From Primulina eburnea (lineage: Eukaryota; Streptophyta; Magnoliopsida; Lamiales; Gesneriaceae): a stretch of DNA of 64,000 nucleotides. The first letter of the stretch is position 1. The number at the start of each line of letters is the position of its first letter. Location of the stretch: contig NC_133109.1 of NCBI RefSeq assembly GCF_022965805.1, positions 8,611,375 through 8,675,374 of the forward strand, read 5' to 3'. The notes below the pieces were generated by a model that made no database searches, had not been told where the DNA came from, and worked only from the letters and a program-made list of their open reading frames with translations. This document shows, in pieces, positions 36,051 through 48,650 of the stretch. Made by a program: the position numbers and the translations under genes.

Positions 36051-38504
36051 GTGCGATTCTTAAAAAGCACTTGGATTGACATTTCTATGGACTTTATTTA
36101 GGGGTTGCCTAGGACTAAGAAGGGGAGGGATTCTATTTTGGTTGTTGTGGATAGATTCTCTAAGATGGCACATTTTATAGCTTGTCATTAAACCGATGAT
36201 GCTTCAAACATTGCGGATTTGTTCTTTAGACAAGTCGTTACGTTGCATGGAATGCCTAGGACTATTGTTTCTGGTGGCGATGTTAAATTCTTGAGTTACT
36301 ATTGGAAGAATTTATGGGCTAAACTTGGCACAAAATTTTCGTTTTCTACTACTTGTCATCCTCAAACGGATGGACAAACAGAAGTTGTCAATAGAACTTT
36401 GGAAACACTTTTGCGTGCCATTCTTTAAAAGAACTTGGATTGACATTTCTATGGATTTAATTTTGGGTTGCCTAGTACTAAGAAGGGAAGGGATTCTATT
36501 TTTTTTGTTGTGGATAGATTCTCTATGATGGCACATTTTATAGCTTGTCAGAAAACCGATGATACTTCAAACATTGCGGATTTGTTCTTTAGAGAAGTTG
36601 TTACGTTGCATGGCATGCCTAGGACTATTGTTTCTGGTCGCGATGTTAAATTCTTGAGTTACTTTTGGAAGACTTTATGGGCTAAACTTGGCACAAAATT
36701 GATGTTTTCTACTACTTGTCATTCTCAAACGGATGGAAAAAGTGAATTTGTCAATAGAACTTTGGGAACACTTTTGCGTGCTATTCTTAAAAAGAACTTG
36801 GGTTGATATTTCTATGGACTTTATTTTGGGGTTGCCTAGAACTAAGAAGGGAAGAGATTCTATTTTTGTTGTTGTGGATAGATTCTCTAAGATGGCTCAT
36901 TTTATAGCTTGTCATAAAATCGATGATGCTTCAAACATTGCGGATTTGTTCTTTAGAGAAGTCGTTACGTTACATGGCATGCCTAGGACTATTGATTCTG
37001 GTCGCGATGTTAAATTCTTGAGTTACTTTTGGAAGACTTTATGGGCTAAACTTGGCACAAAATTGTTGTTTTCTACTACTTGTCATCCTCAAACGGATGG
37101 AAAAACTGAAGTTGTCAATAGAACTTTGGGAACCCTTTTGCGTGCTATTCTTAAAAAAAACTTGGATTGACATTTCTATGGACTTTATTTTGGGGTTGCC
37201 TAGAACTAAGAAGGGGAGAGATTCTATTTTTGTTGTTGTGGATAGATTCTCTAAGATGGCACATTTTATAGCTTGTCATAAAACCGATGATGCTTCAAAC
37301 ATTGCGGATTTGTTCTTTAGAGAAGTCGTTAAGTTGCATGGCTTGCCTAGGACTATTGTTTCTGGTCGTGATGTTAAATTCTTGAGTTACTTTTGGAAGA
37401 CTTTATGGGATAAACTTGGCACAAAATTGTTGTTTTCTACTACTTGTCATCCTCAAACGGATGGACAAACTGAAGTTGTCAATAGAACTTTGGGAACACT
37501 TTTGCGTGCCATTCTTAAAAAGAACTTGGATTGACATTTCTATGGATTTTATTTTGGGGTTGCCTAGTACTAAGAAGGGAAGAGATTCTATTTTTGTTGT
37601 TGTTGATAGATTCTCTAAGATGGCTCATTTTATAGCTTGTCATGAAATCGATGATGCTTCAAACATTGCGGATTTGTTCTTTAGAGAAGTCGTTACGTTA
37701 CATGGCATGCCAAAGACTATTGTTTCTGGTCGCGATGTTAAATTCTTGAGTTACTTTTGGAAGACTTTATGGGCTAAACTTGGCACAAAATTGTTGTTTT
37801 CTACTAGTCATCCTCAAACGGATGGAAAAACTGAAGTTGTTAATAGAACTTTGGGAACCCTTTTGCGTGCTATTCTTAAAAAGAACTTGGATTGATATTT
37901 CTATGGACTTTATTTTGGGGTTGCCTAGAACTAAGAAGGGGAGAGATTCTATTTTTGTTGTTGTGGATAGATTCTCTAAGATGTCACATTTTATAGCTTG
38001 CCATAATACTGATTATGCTTCAAACATTGCGGATTTGTTCTTTAGAGAAGTCGTTAGGTTGCGTGGCATGCCTAGGACTATTGTTTCTGGTCGCGATGCT
38101 AAATTCTTGAGTTACTTTTGGAAGACTTTATGGCCTAAACTTAGCACAAAATTGTTGTTTTCTACTACTTGTCATCCTCAAACGGATGGAAAAACTGAAG
38201 TTGTCAATAGAACTTTGGGAACACTTTTGCGTGCTATTCTTAAAAAAAACTTGGATTGACATTTCTATGGACTTTATTTTGGGGTTGCCTAGAACTAAGA
38301 AGGGGAGGGATTCTATTTTTGTTGTTGTGGATAGATTCTCTAAGATGGCACATTTTATAGCTTGCCATAAAACCGATGATGCTTCAAACATTGCGGATTT
38401 GTTCTTTAGAGAAGTCGTTAAGTTGCATGGCTTGCCTATGACTATTGTTTCTGGTCGTGATGTTAAATACTTGAGTTACTTTTGGAAGACTTTATGGGCT
38501 AAAC

Positions 38505-40324
38505 TTGGCACAAAATTGTTGTTTTCTACTACTTGTCATCCTCAAACGGATGCACAAACTGAAGTTGTCAATAGAACTTTGGGAACACTTTTGCGTGCTC
38601 TTCTTAAAAAGAACTTGGATTGACATTTCTATGGATTTTATTTTGGGGTTGCCTAGTACTAAGAAGGGAAGAGATTCTATTTTTGTTGTTGTGGATAGAT
38701 TCTCTAAGATGGCTCATTTTATAGCTTGTCATAAAATCGATGATGCTTCAAACATTGCGGATTTGTTCTTTAGAGAAGTCGTTAGGTTGCGTGGCATGCC
38801 TAGGACTATTGATTCTGGTCGCGATGTTAAATTCTTGAGTTACTTTTGGAAGACTTTATGGGCTAAACTTGGCACAAAATTGTTGTTTTCTACTACTTGT
38901 CATCCTCAAACGGATGGAAAAACTGAAGTTGTCAATAGAACTTTGGGAACCCTTTTGCGTGCTATTCTTGAAAAAAACTTGGATTGACATTTCTATGGAC
39001 TTTATTTTGGGGTTGCCTAGAACTAAGAAGGGGAGAGATTCTATTTTTGTTGTTGTGGATAGATTCTCTACGATGGCACATTTTATAGCTTGTCATAAAA
39101 CCGATGATGGTTCAAACATTGCGGATTTGTTCTTTAGAGAAGTCGTTAAGTTGCATGGCTTGCCTAGGACTATTGTTTCTGGTCGTGATGTTAAATTCTT
39201 GAGTTACTTTTGGAAGACTTTATGGGATAAACTTGGCACAAAATTGTTGTTTTCTACTACTTGTCATCCTCAAACGGATGGACAAACTGAAGTTGTCAAT
39301 AGAACTTTGGGAACACTTTTGCGTGCCATTCTTAAAAAGAACTTGGATTGACATTTCTATGGATTTTATTTTGGGGTTGCCTAGTACTAAGAAGGGAAGA
39401 GATTCTATTTTTGTTGTTGTGGATAGATTCTCTAAGATGGCTCATTTTATAGCTTGTCATAAAATCGATGATGCTTCAAACATTGCGGATTTGTTCTTTA
39501 GAGAAGTCGTTACGTTACATGGCATGCCAAAGACTATTGTTTCTGGTCGCGATGTTAAATTCTTGAGTTACTTTTGGAAGACTTTATGGGCTAAACTTGG
39601 CACAAAATTGTTGTTTTCTACTACTTGTCATCCTCAAACGGATGGAAAAACTGAAGTTGTCAATAGAACTTTGGGAACCCTTTTGCGTGCTATTCTTGAA
39701 AAAAACTTGGATTGACATTTCTATGGACTTTATTTTGGGGTTGCCTAGAACTAAGAAGGGGAGAGATTCTATTTTTGTTGTTGTGGATAGATTCTCTAAG
39801 ATGGCACATTTTATAGCTTGTCATAAAACCGATGATGCTTCAAACATTGCGGATTTGTTCTTTAGAGAAGTCGTTAAGTTGCATGGCTTGCCCAGGAATA
39901 TTGTTTCTGGTCGTGATGTTAAATTCTTGAGTTACTTTTGGAAGACTTTATGGGATAAACTTGGCACAAAATTGTTGTTTTCTACTACTTGTCATCCTCA
40001 AACGGATGGACAAACTGAAGTTGTCAATAGAACTTTGGGAACACTTTTGCGTGTCATTCTTCAAAAGAACTTGGATTGACATTTAGATGGATTTTATTTT
40101 GGGGTTGCCTAGTACTAAGAAGGGAAGTTATTCTATTTTTGTTTTTGTGGATAGATTCTCTAAGATGACACATTTTATAGCTTGCCATAATACTGATGAT
40201 GCTTCAAACATTGTGGATTTGTTCTTTAGAGAAGTCGTTAGGTTGCGTGGCATGCCTAGGACTATTGTTTCTGGTCGCGATGCTAAATTCTTGAGTTACT
40301 TTTGGAAGACTTTATGGCCTAAAC
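38505..40324 (+). repeat. Five-monomer higher-order repeat, copy 1
   Basis: Monomer types in order: [82 protein letters not shown]. Length 1820 bp, five times 364. Confidence 0.85.
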
Positions 40325-42143
40325 TTGGCACAAAATTGTTGTTTTCTACTACTTGTCATCCTCAAACGGATGCACAAACTGAAGTTGTCAATAGAACTTT
40401 GGGAACACTTTTGCGTGCTCTTCTTAAAAAGAACTTGGATTGACATTTCTATGGATTTTATTTTGGGGTTGCCTAGTACTAAGAAGGGAAGAGATTCTAT
40501 TTTTGTTGTTGTGGATAGATTCTCTAAGATGGCTCATTTTATAGCTTGTCATAAAATCGATGATGCTTCAAACATTGCGGATTTGTTCTTTAGAGAAGTC
40601 GTTACGTTACATGGCATGCCTAGGACTATTGATTCTGGTCGCGATGTTAAATTCTTGAGTTACTTTTGGAAGACTTTATGGGCTAAACTTGGCACAAAAT
40701 TGTTGTTTTCTACTACTTGTCATCCTCAAACGGATGGAAAAACTGAAGTTGTCAATAGAACTTTGGGAACCCTTTTGCGTGCTATTCTTGAAAAAAACTT
40801 GGATTGACATTTCTATGGACTTTATTTTGGGGTTGCCTAGAACTAAGAATGGGAGAGATTCTATTTTTGTTGTTGTGGATAGATTCTCTACGATGGCACA
40901 TTTTATAGCTTGTCATAAAACCGATGATGGTTCAAACATTGCGGATTTGTTCTTTAGAGAAGTCGTTAAGTTGCATGGCTTGCCTAGGACTATTGTTTCT
41001 GGTCGTGATGTTAAATTCTTGAGTTACTTTTGGAAGACTTTATGGGATAAACTTGGCACAAAATTGTTGTTTTCTACTACTTGTCATCCTCAAACGGATG
41101 GACAAACTGAAGTTGTCAATAGAACTTTGGGAACACTTTTGCGTGCCATTCTTGAAAAGAACTTGGATTGACATTTCTATGGATTTTATTTTGGGGTTGC
41201 CTAGTACTAAGAAGGGAAGAGATTCTATTTTGTTGTTGTGGATAGATTCTCTAAGATGGCTCATTTTATAGGTTGTCATAAAATCGATGATGCTTCAAAC
41301 ATTGCGGATTTGTTCTTTAGAGAAGTCGTTACGTTACATGGCATGCCAAAGACTATTGTTTCTGGTCGCGATGTTAAATTCTTGAGTTACTTTTGGAAGA
41401 CTTTATGGGCTAAACTTGGCACAAAATTGTTGTTTTCTACTACTTGTCATCCTCAAACGGATGGAAAAACTGAAGTTGTCAATAGAACTTTGGGAACCCT
41501 TTTGCGTGCTATTCTTGAAAAAAACTTGGATTGACATTTCTATGGACTTTATTTTGGGGTTGCCTAGAACTAAGAAGGGGAGAGATTCTATTTTTGTTGT
41601 TGTGGATAGATTCTCTAAGATGGCACATTTTATAGCTTGTCATAAAACCGATGATGCTTCAAACATTGCGGATTTGTTCTTTAGAGAAGTCGTTAAGTTG
41701 CATGGCTTGCCCAGGACTATTGTTTCTGGTCGTGATGTTAAATTCTTGAGTTACTTTTAGAAGACTTTATGGGATAAACTTGGCACAAAATTGTTGTTTT
41801 CTACTACTTGTCATCCTCAAACGGATGGACAAACTGAAGTTGTCAATAAAACTTTGGGAACACTTTTGCGTGTCATTCTTCAAAAGAACTTGGATTGACA
41901 TTTAGATGGATTTTATTTTGGGGTTGCCTAGTACTAAGAAGGGAAGTTATTCTATTTTTGTTTTTGTGGATAGATTCTCTAAGATGACACATTTTATAGC
42001 TTGCCATAATACTGATGATGCTTCAAACATTGCGGATTTGTTCTTTAGAGAAGTCGTTAGGTTGCGTGGCATGCCTAGGACTATTGTTTCTGGTCGCGAT
42101 GCTAAATTCTTGAGTTACTTTTGGAAGACTTTATGGCCTAAAC
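40325..42143 (+). repeat. Five-monomer higher-order repeat, copy 2
   Basis: Same order of variants as 38505-40324. The rare junction TTTAGATGG (normally TTTCTATGG) occurs at 40079 and again near 41898, 1819 bp apart. The one-base difference matches a T lost near 41230. Confidence 0.85.
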
Positions 42144-44296
42144 TTGGCACAAAATTGTTGTTTTCTACTACTTGTCATCCTCAAACGGATGGAAAAACTG
42201 AAGTTGTCAATAGAACTTTGGGAACACTTTTGCGTGCTATTCTTAAAAAAAACTTGGATTAACATTTCTATGGACTTTATTTTGGGGTTGTCTAGAACTA
42301 AGAAAGGGAGGGATTCTATTTTTGTTGTTGTGGATAGATTCTCTAAGATGGCACATTTTATAGCTTGCCATAAAACCGATGATGCTTCAAACATTGCGGA
42401 TTTGTTCTTTAGAGAAGTCGTTAGGTTGCGTGGCATACCTAGGAATATTGTTTTTGATCGCGATGTTATATTTTGAGTTACTTTTGGAAGACTTTATGGA
42501 ATAAATTTGGCACAAAATTGTTGTTTTCTACTACTTGTTATCCTCAAACGGATGGACAAACTGAAGTTGTCAATAGAACTTTGGGAACACTTTTGCGTGT
42601 CATTCTTAAAAATAACTTGGATTGACATTTCTATGGACTTTATTTTTGGGTTTCCTAGGACTAAGAAAGGGAGGGATTCTATTTTTGTTGTTGTGGATAT
42701 ATTCTCTAAGATGGCACATTTTATAGCTTGTCATTAAACCGATGATGCTTCAAACATTGCAGATTTGTTCTTTAGAGAAGTCGTTACGTTGCATGGAATG
42801 TCTAGGACTATTGTTTCTGGTCGCGATGTTAAATTCTTGAGTTACTATTGGAAGAATTTATGGGCTAAACTTGGCACAAATAAAAAACACGACAACAGCC
42901 GGATAACTCCGGTGAGAATAAATCCCAGTATAAAACATGGTAAGCATGTATATACACAAACTAATTCATAAAACATGCGATCATGTATAAACACAATATA
43001 TTTCATATTCTATGAACTTAAGCATGCAGCTCAAATCAGATAAACATGCATATAAACAATCTAAATCATAAAACATGCTAGCACAACTGAAAGCAATAAC
43101 GATGGGTCCCATGATCTAGGAGCCACATCCATATAAGCATGAAATCCTAATCAAATCATGTCTAGACTTGACTCGATCTATAACTCTAGGGATCCTGGTG
43201 TGAATAAGACGTCACTGTCTGTCATCTACCCTACCAATCGAGGTGCTGTACGTCTTATTCCTAGACTTCGGCCTGATCTGTATCCGCATCTACAATAGGG
43301 GCGGTGATCTTCCCCTAAGCTGTGATATCGCCGAACGTCTAGAAGTCTGGATGATCTCGCAGACTTTCCTATCTTAATGCATGAATACACAATCTGTAAA
43401 CAAGCATAATCATCTTAATGCAATGTAACATGATCTGTAAACAAAGCATAGCAAGATTTGCATACAAGTTCTATAAACAAATATATAAACAAGAATATAG
43501 TATGTGATTTATTGGGCAACTCAAATGGTGATCTCAATTGAGTTGTTTCTTCCCGAATATCACATGAATTATACCTTTGTCGTCCCCGTCCGAGGAAGAC
43601 GAAGTCTTGAAGTCCAGTCTGTCCATATCTGATCTGAAATGACAAAATCAAATACACTGTATCACCGTGTAGCTCAAAACACAATCTGTTCTGATCAATA
43701 CTTAACTCAGTACATAATCTGATCAATATCTGAACAAGACACAATTCAATTCATATAATTGACATCACAATACAATCTGAATAAATACAGAATCTGATCA
43801 ATCTCACTCCACACTGAATCTGATCAATATAAATCAACTGATGTTTCGACGGCATAATAATAAAATCTGAATAACCCCGTCCATCTGAACATCACATAAA
43901 TAATATCAGAACTCATAGTCTGAATATCGGTATATTCAAAATCAGTAATACACAATTCTGATATCAAAATCTCAGTCAATATCTTTCAAAACTCATAACA
44001 ATTACAGAAACAGTCTGTTCTTTAATCTGACTTCAATTCTACAATATCTACGGTAGCAGGAACGCCCTATCTGAAACGCATGCAATTCTGACAACATCAT
44101 ATTTTTAAACATCACAAAACGTACAAAACTTACGTCCTTGTGTAGCTCTAGTCGAGAGAAGTTCGATACCGCTTTCGGATTCAAATTCTGATGTCCGGAT
44201 TCTTCACAAATCCGATGCGAAGCTCAAAGAGAACCTCCTCTCTCGAAACTCTCGATTTCTCTCTGTAAAAATTGAAGAATAACCGAGTCTCTCACC

Positions 44297-44306
44297 TATA
44301 TATATA
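44297..44306 (-). promoter_or_regulatory. Candidate TATA box
   Basis: TATATATA-type run about 50 bp downstream of the dyad cluster in LTR sense. Confidence 0.45.
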
Positions 44307-44353
44307 CTTCAATGCACGAGAGACTAGTGTCCAAATTTTCATAACGCACGTCG

Positions 44354-44540
44354 CACCGCGGGTGCGGTCCTTGCTGCACCGCGGGTGCGCTCCGTGCTCT
44401 GATCCCTATCCATTTTGCAAAAGCTGAGACCGCGGGTGCGGTGTTATCATTACCGCGGGTGCGGTGTGGCTACGGAAATTGCACTTCATTTTCTTCACAT
44501 GCACCGCGGGTGCGGTCGTGCTGGCACCGCGGGTGCGGTC
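44354..44540 (-). promoter_or_regulatory. ACCGCACCCGCGGT dyad cluster, three pairs
   Basis: Six motifs in three pairs, each pair 23 bp apart with a 9-bp spacer. In LTR sense the motif is the same word, in the same orientation, as in family A, although the LTRs otherwise differ. Confidence 0.7.
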
Positions 44541-44700
44541 TTGCAAACTTCTAAATTCCTAATTTTTTATCTTTGCAACACTTTATAATCTTGTCTTTTC
44601 TTCCCTCAATGCATGTCATGCATTCTTATATCTTCCGAGTCTCACGTTAACGAAGATTAATAATCTTGGTTTATCAATTCGATAATTCTCGGGCATTACA

Positions 44701-44967
44701 TTTATCCCCCTCTTAGATCTGAGTTCGTCCTCGAACTCATAAGTAATCAATTCAGATATATCAGGAGAAGTGTATATTAGAGTTTAACTTGAAACTCAAT
44801 CCCTGATTCCAATCTGGAATAATAATTCACTAAGTATATCATCATAATACTTTTCCAATTCCTTCTAACAGAATCAATCTTATCTTACTGGCTATACAAC
44901 ATCCGTATATGCCAATCCACAGCTTATAACATATCAGTACTATAAGTTGTTATCAATTCTGTTTATC
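44701..44967 (-). other. 3' untranslated end of a family B element
   Basis: A purine tract (minus strand, TAAGAGGGGGATAAA) and a GAGTTCGAGGACGAAC box like that before the 7558 LTR. No pol tail is present although 267 bp remain, so this element's 3' end differs from the other family B copies. Cut by the LTR at 44968. Confidence 0.65.
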
Positions 44968-46668
44968 TGTGGGGACCCGGACGCTAATCATTTTCTTAAT
45001 CATCTTTGGGATTCAATTATCAATTCTGATAAATAGGGTCTAAAAATTTTTCTTTTTGAAATATAAATGCGGAAGGTAATGGAATCTAACAATATACATC
45101 TCTGTATAAAAACAACTACATTTCGGTATAAAAGTACAATACTGTACAATTTAAGTCTAAGGTTCAGTTACTAAGTTCAAGTAATAAACCAAGTCTGCTA
45201 CAAGTCCGGAATCACCACGCTAACTCGTCTTCTCTTATCATCCTCATGACCCTGAACCAGCCCCACCTGTTGTCATGCACACATACAAAACAAGACAACA
45301 GCCGGATAACTCCGGTGAGAATAAATCCCAGTATAAAACATGGTAAGCATGCATATAAATAATCTAAATCATAAAACATGCTATCATGAACATATTCAAC
45401 AATAATAGATTTCATAATCTATGAAATCTACTCAAAATAAGCATGCAACTCAATTCAGATAAACATGCAATTTAAATCAAATCATATAAACATGCTATCA
45501 TACTGAAAGCAATAAACATGGGTTTCATAGTCTATGAAACCACGTCTCTAAACACATGCAGTTCTAGTCAAATCATGTCTAGACTCGACTCAACCATAAC
45601 TCTAGGGATCCCGGTGTGAATAAGACGTTACTGTCTGTCACCTACCCTCCCAATCGGGATGACGTACGTCTTATTCCTAGACTTCGGTCATATCTGTATC
45701 GAATAATCTACAATAGGAGGGTGTCTGCTCCTACGTAACGATACACCGAACGTCTAGAAGTCTGACTATCTGTCAAACTTTCCTACCTCAAATGCAATGT
45801 ATAACAATCTCTAAACAAAGCATGTTCATTTCAAAAGATTTGAATATAAAGTCTATAAACAAATCATAATCATATCTAAAGATAAACAATAAGTCTAGTA
45901 TGTGATTTTATTGGGAAACTCAAATGAGATCTGATTTGAGTTATATCTTCCCAGATATCACATGAATCATACCTTTGTCGTCCCGGTCTGATGAAGACGA
46001 AGTCTCGAAGTCAAATCTGTCCATATCCAATCTGAAAGACAATATCGAATACATAGTATCAATGACTAACTCAATTCACAATCTGTTCTGATCAATACTC
46101 AATTCAGTGCATAATCTGATCAATATCTGAACACTATACAATCTGACTCATATCAATGATATCACAATATAATCGAATTCATATCTGAATCTGAACAATC
46201 TAATTTAACTGATGTTTCGACGGCATAACAATACTGTCACGATAACCCCGTCAGTCTAAACATCACAGATATAATATCAGACTTCGTAATCAATAACAAT
46301 ATCAGTCATAATCTCAATAACAATACAAATCTGACATGAAATCTCAGTCAAATCAACTCTGAAATTCATAACAAATACAGAAACAATCTGTTCTTCAATC
46401 TGACTTCGATTATACAATATTTACGGAAGCAGAAACGTCATATCTGATTCATATTCAATTCTGACAACATCATAATTACAAAACATCTCAAAACGTAATA
46501 AAACTTACGTCCTTGTGTAGCTCGAGTCGAGAGGAGTTCGATACTGCGTTCGGATTCGAATTCTGATGCACGGATTCTTCGAAATCACAATCTAAAAGGC
46601 GTAAGGATTTTTCCTCTCCAACCTTCGACCCTTTTCTGAAATTCTGAGAGAAACCACGTGTAACTATC

Positions 46669-46678
46669 ATATATATAC
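46669..46678 (-). promoter_or_regulatory. Candidate TATA box
   Basis: ATATATATA run about 50 bp downstream of the cluster in LTR sense. Confidence 0.45.
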
Positions 46679-46727
46679 TGCATGCAACCGAATAAAACGT
46701 GGCATAGTTTTTCTTGTTGCACGTAAG

Positions 46728-46955
46728 ACCGCGGGTGCGGTGAGTGTAAGGAGCGCGGGTGCGCTCAAGCGGTGATCCTAGCCATTCTCTCGGCAGCTCA
46801 TACCGCGGGTGCGCTTCTTGCAAGACCGCGGGTGCGGTGTCATCAGCGCGGGTGCACTCCGTCTAATACCGTGGGTGCGGTGTGTCTACGGGATTTGTAC
46901 TTCATTTTCTGCACATGCACCGCGGGTGCGGTCGTGCTAGCACCGCGGGTGCGGT
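46728..46955 (-). promoter_or_regulatory. ACCGCACCCGCGGT dyad cluster, four pairs
   Basis: Eight motifs in four pairs, three pairs at 23 bp and one at 24 bp, with several degenerate copies (for example GCGGGTGCACT). Confidence 0.68.
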
Positions 46956-48138
46956 CGTGCAAACTTCTAAATTCTAGCTTTCTGATCATGCAACACCTGG
47001 TTTCTCAAATCTTTCTTCCCTCATTGCATGACATGCATTCTCATATCTTCCGAGTCTCTCGTTAATGAAGATTGATTGTGGGGACCCGGGCTCTAAATCT
47101 TTTTCTTGGGATTAAATGGATTGTTATTCTAAAATGTGGGTCAATTTTTCGCTTTTATATTTAAATCAAAATGTAACTAGTCAAGCACAAGTTCTTTATT
47201 TAATTTACAACATACAAACATAAAATCTATGTCCTGTTCCGTATATCCTCAACTAACCAGTAATAAAATACAGTACATAACAAAAGACAACTACTGGTCC
47301 GTCTGCTAGGCCCGAGATCTCCACGCTAACACAATCATCTCTGTCTCGACCCAAATCCTGCCCCACCTGTTGTTATGCACACATACAGACATAACAACAG
47401 CCGGAAAACCGGTGAGAACACATCCCAGTATAAACATGTGAACATGCATATAAATACTATAAAACATGAAACATGCTGATATGAATGTCATTCATATAAA
47501 ATCATGAAATGCGAGCCTAATCATGTCTAGATGCGACTCGACTAAAACTCTAGGGATCCCGGTGTGAATAAGACGATCTATCACCTACCCTCCCAATCGG
47601 GGTGACGGTACGTCTTATTCCTAGACTTCGGCCTGATCTGTATCCACGTCTACAAAGGGGCGGTGATCTTCCCCTAAGCTGGGATAGAACCGAACATCTA
47701 GAAGTCTGCCTGATCTCCAGACTGTCCTATCTTAATGCATGAATACAAAATCTGTAAACAAGCATAATCATCTAATGCAATGTAACATGATCTGTAAACA
47801 AAGCATAATAAGAATTGAATACAAGTTCTAATAAACATCTAATGCAATGTAACATGATCTGTAAACAAAGCATAGCGAGATTTGCATACAAGATCTATAA
47901 ACAAATCTATAATAATAATACCTATATCAAGATATAAACAATAAAACTCGTATGTGGTTTTGGTTGGGAAACTCAAATGTGATCTCATTTGAGTCGTGAT
48001 TCCCCAAAACAAAACATGTATTATACCTTTCGTCGTAGAATTGCTGTTACAGTCGTGAAGATGAATCTGCAATAGAATGTCTAACACTTTCTAGGAAATG
48101 TTTCTTTAACACTTACTAATCAAATGAAATCTCGCGCC

Positions 48139-48150
48139 TCTATTTATAGA
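48139..48150 (-). promoter_or_regulatory. Candidate TATA box
   Basis: TCTATAAATAGA on the minus strand, immediately downstream of the cluster at 48156. The same box and flanks occur at 63943-63954. Confidence 0.6.
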
Positions 48151-48155
48151 CAATG

Positions 48156-48408
48156 ATCGGAAGATCCGATCCACTTCGGACGCTCCGATCTGACACACTT
48201 CGGACGCTCCGAACTCACTTCGGACGTTCCGAATCCTGCATGTCTTCCACGTCTCTAGCCAACTGTCTCGGATGATCCGAACTACGATCGGTCGATCCGA
48301 ACTCTGCATGCCATCCATGTGTCCAGCCACCTGGCTCGGACGCTCCGAACGCCGAACGGACGATCCGAACGCATCGGACGATCCGATCCTGGTTCGGTCC
48401 TTCCGGTC
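48156..48408 (-). promoter_or_regulatory. TCGGACGATCCGA-type dyad cluster
   Basis: About eleven 12-bp motifs of the form CGGANNNTCCGA or close variants (CGA, GCT and GTT centres), commonly 18-20 bp apart. Confidence 0.68.
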
Positions 48409-48552
48409 TCACCGAAATATAAATAATCCAACATTCTCGATATCGGTCAATCTAATCTCAATAGATATCATTTCTTATTTCTTATGGTTATGTACAATCT
48501 TCACAACATATCTATGAATTCGTTCATGTCAATCATTGCTCTGGGCATTACA

Positions 48553-48565
48553 TTTCTCCCCCTCT
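48553..48565 (-). other. Polypurine tract
   Basis: The minus strand reads AGAGGGGGAGAAA before the LTR start at 48552, the same as at 7545-7557. Confidence 0.8.
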
Positions 48566-48650
48566 AAGACAGAAGTTCGTCCTCGAACTGAAGTAACCAT
48601 ACAAAGTATCTAAAACAGTTTGATAATCTAAAACTGAATACATACTCATA

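Larger units (their letters stand above)
36051..42880 (+). repeat. Integrase-derived 364-bp satellite, segment B
   Basis: About nineteen monomers continuing segment A across the retrotransposon block, in the same orientation. Phase-equivalent positions include 37052, 37416, 37780, 38505, 38869, 39233, 39597, 40325, 40689 and 41053, all multiples of 364 apart or within one base of it. Most copies keep an open integrase frame of about 120 codons. Diagnostic variants (KIDDASN, TDDGSN, GLPRT/WDKLG, GMPKT, SYSIFVF, RDAKF/WPKLG) recur in a five-monomer order from about 38505. The end at about 42880 is a truncated family B LTR. Confidence 0.94.
42881..44700 (-). repeat. Family B 3' LTR, truncated
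   Basis: Minus strand starts TGTAATGCCCGAG at 44700. Its last 300 bp or so are missing where it meets the satellite near 42880. It has a TATA run at 44297-44306 and a dyad cluster at 44354-44540. Confidence 0.85.
44968..47075 (-). repeat. Family B LTR, second in the nest
   Basis: Begins TGTGGGGACCCGG (LTR end in minus sense). Truncated at 47075, about 45 bp short of the expected TGTAATGCCC start, by the next LTR. It resembles the 9535-11310 fragment closely outside the dyad cluster. Confidence 0.85.
47076..48552 (-). repeat. Family B 3' LTR, third in the nest
   Basis: 1477 bp from TGTGGGGACCCGGG to TGGGCATTACA in plus orientation. It belongs to the pol pseudogene at 48651-51197 and is inserted in the LTR to its left; ATTGA at 47071-47075 is the expected target duplication. 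Its dyad cluster is of a different type from its neighbours. Confidence 0.88.

Noticed and set aside
48106..48412. Minus-strand ORFs with RSEFGASE-type repeats
   Set aside because: Translation of the TCGGACGATCCGA dyads in an LTR promoter region; no independent evidence of coding.
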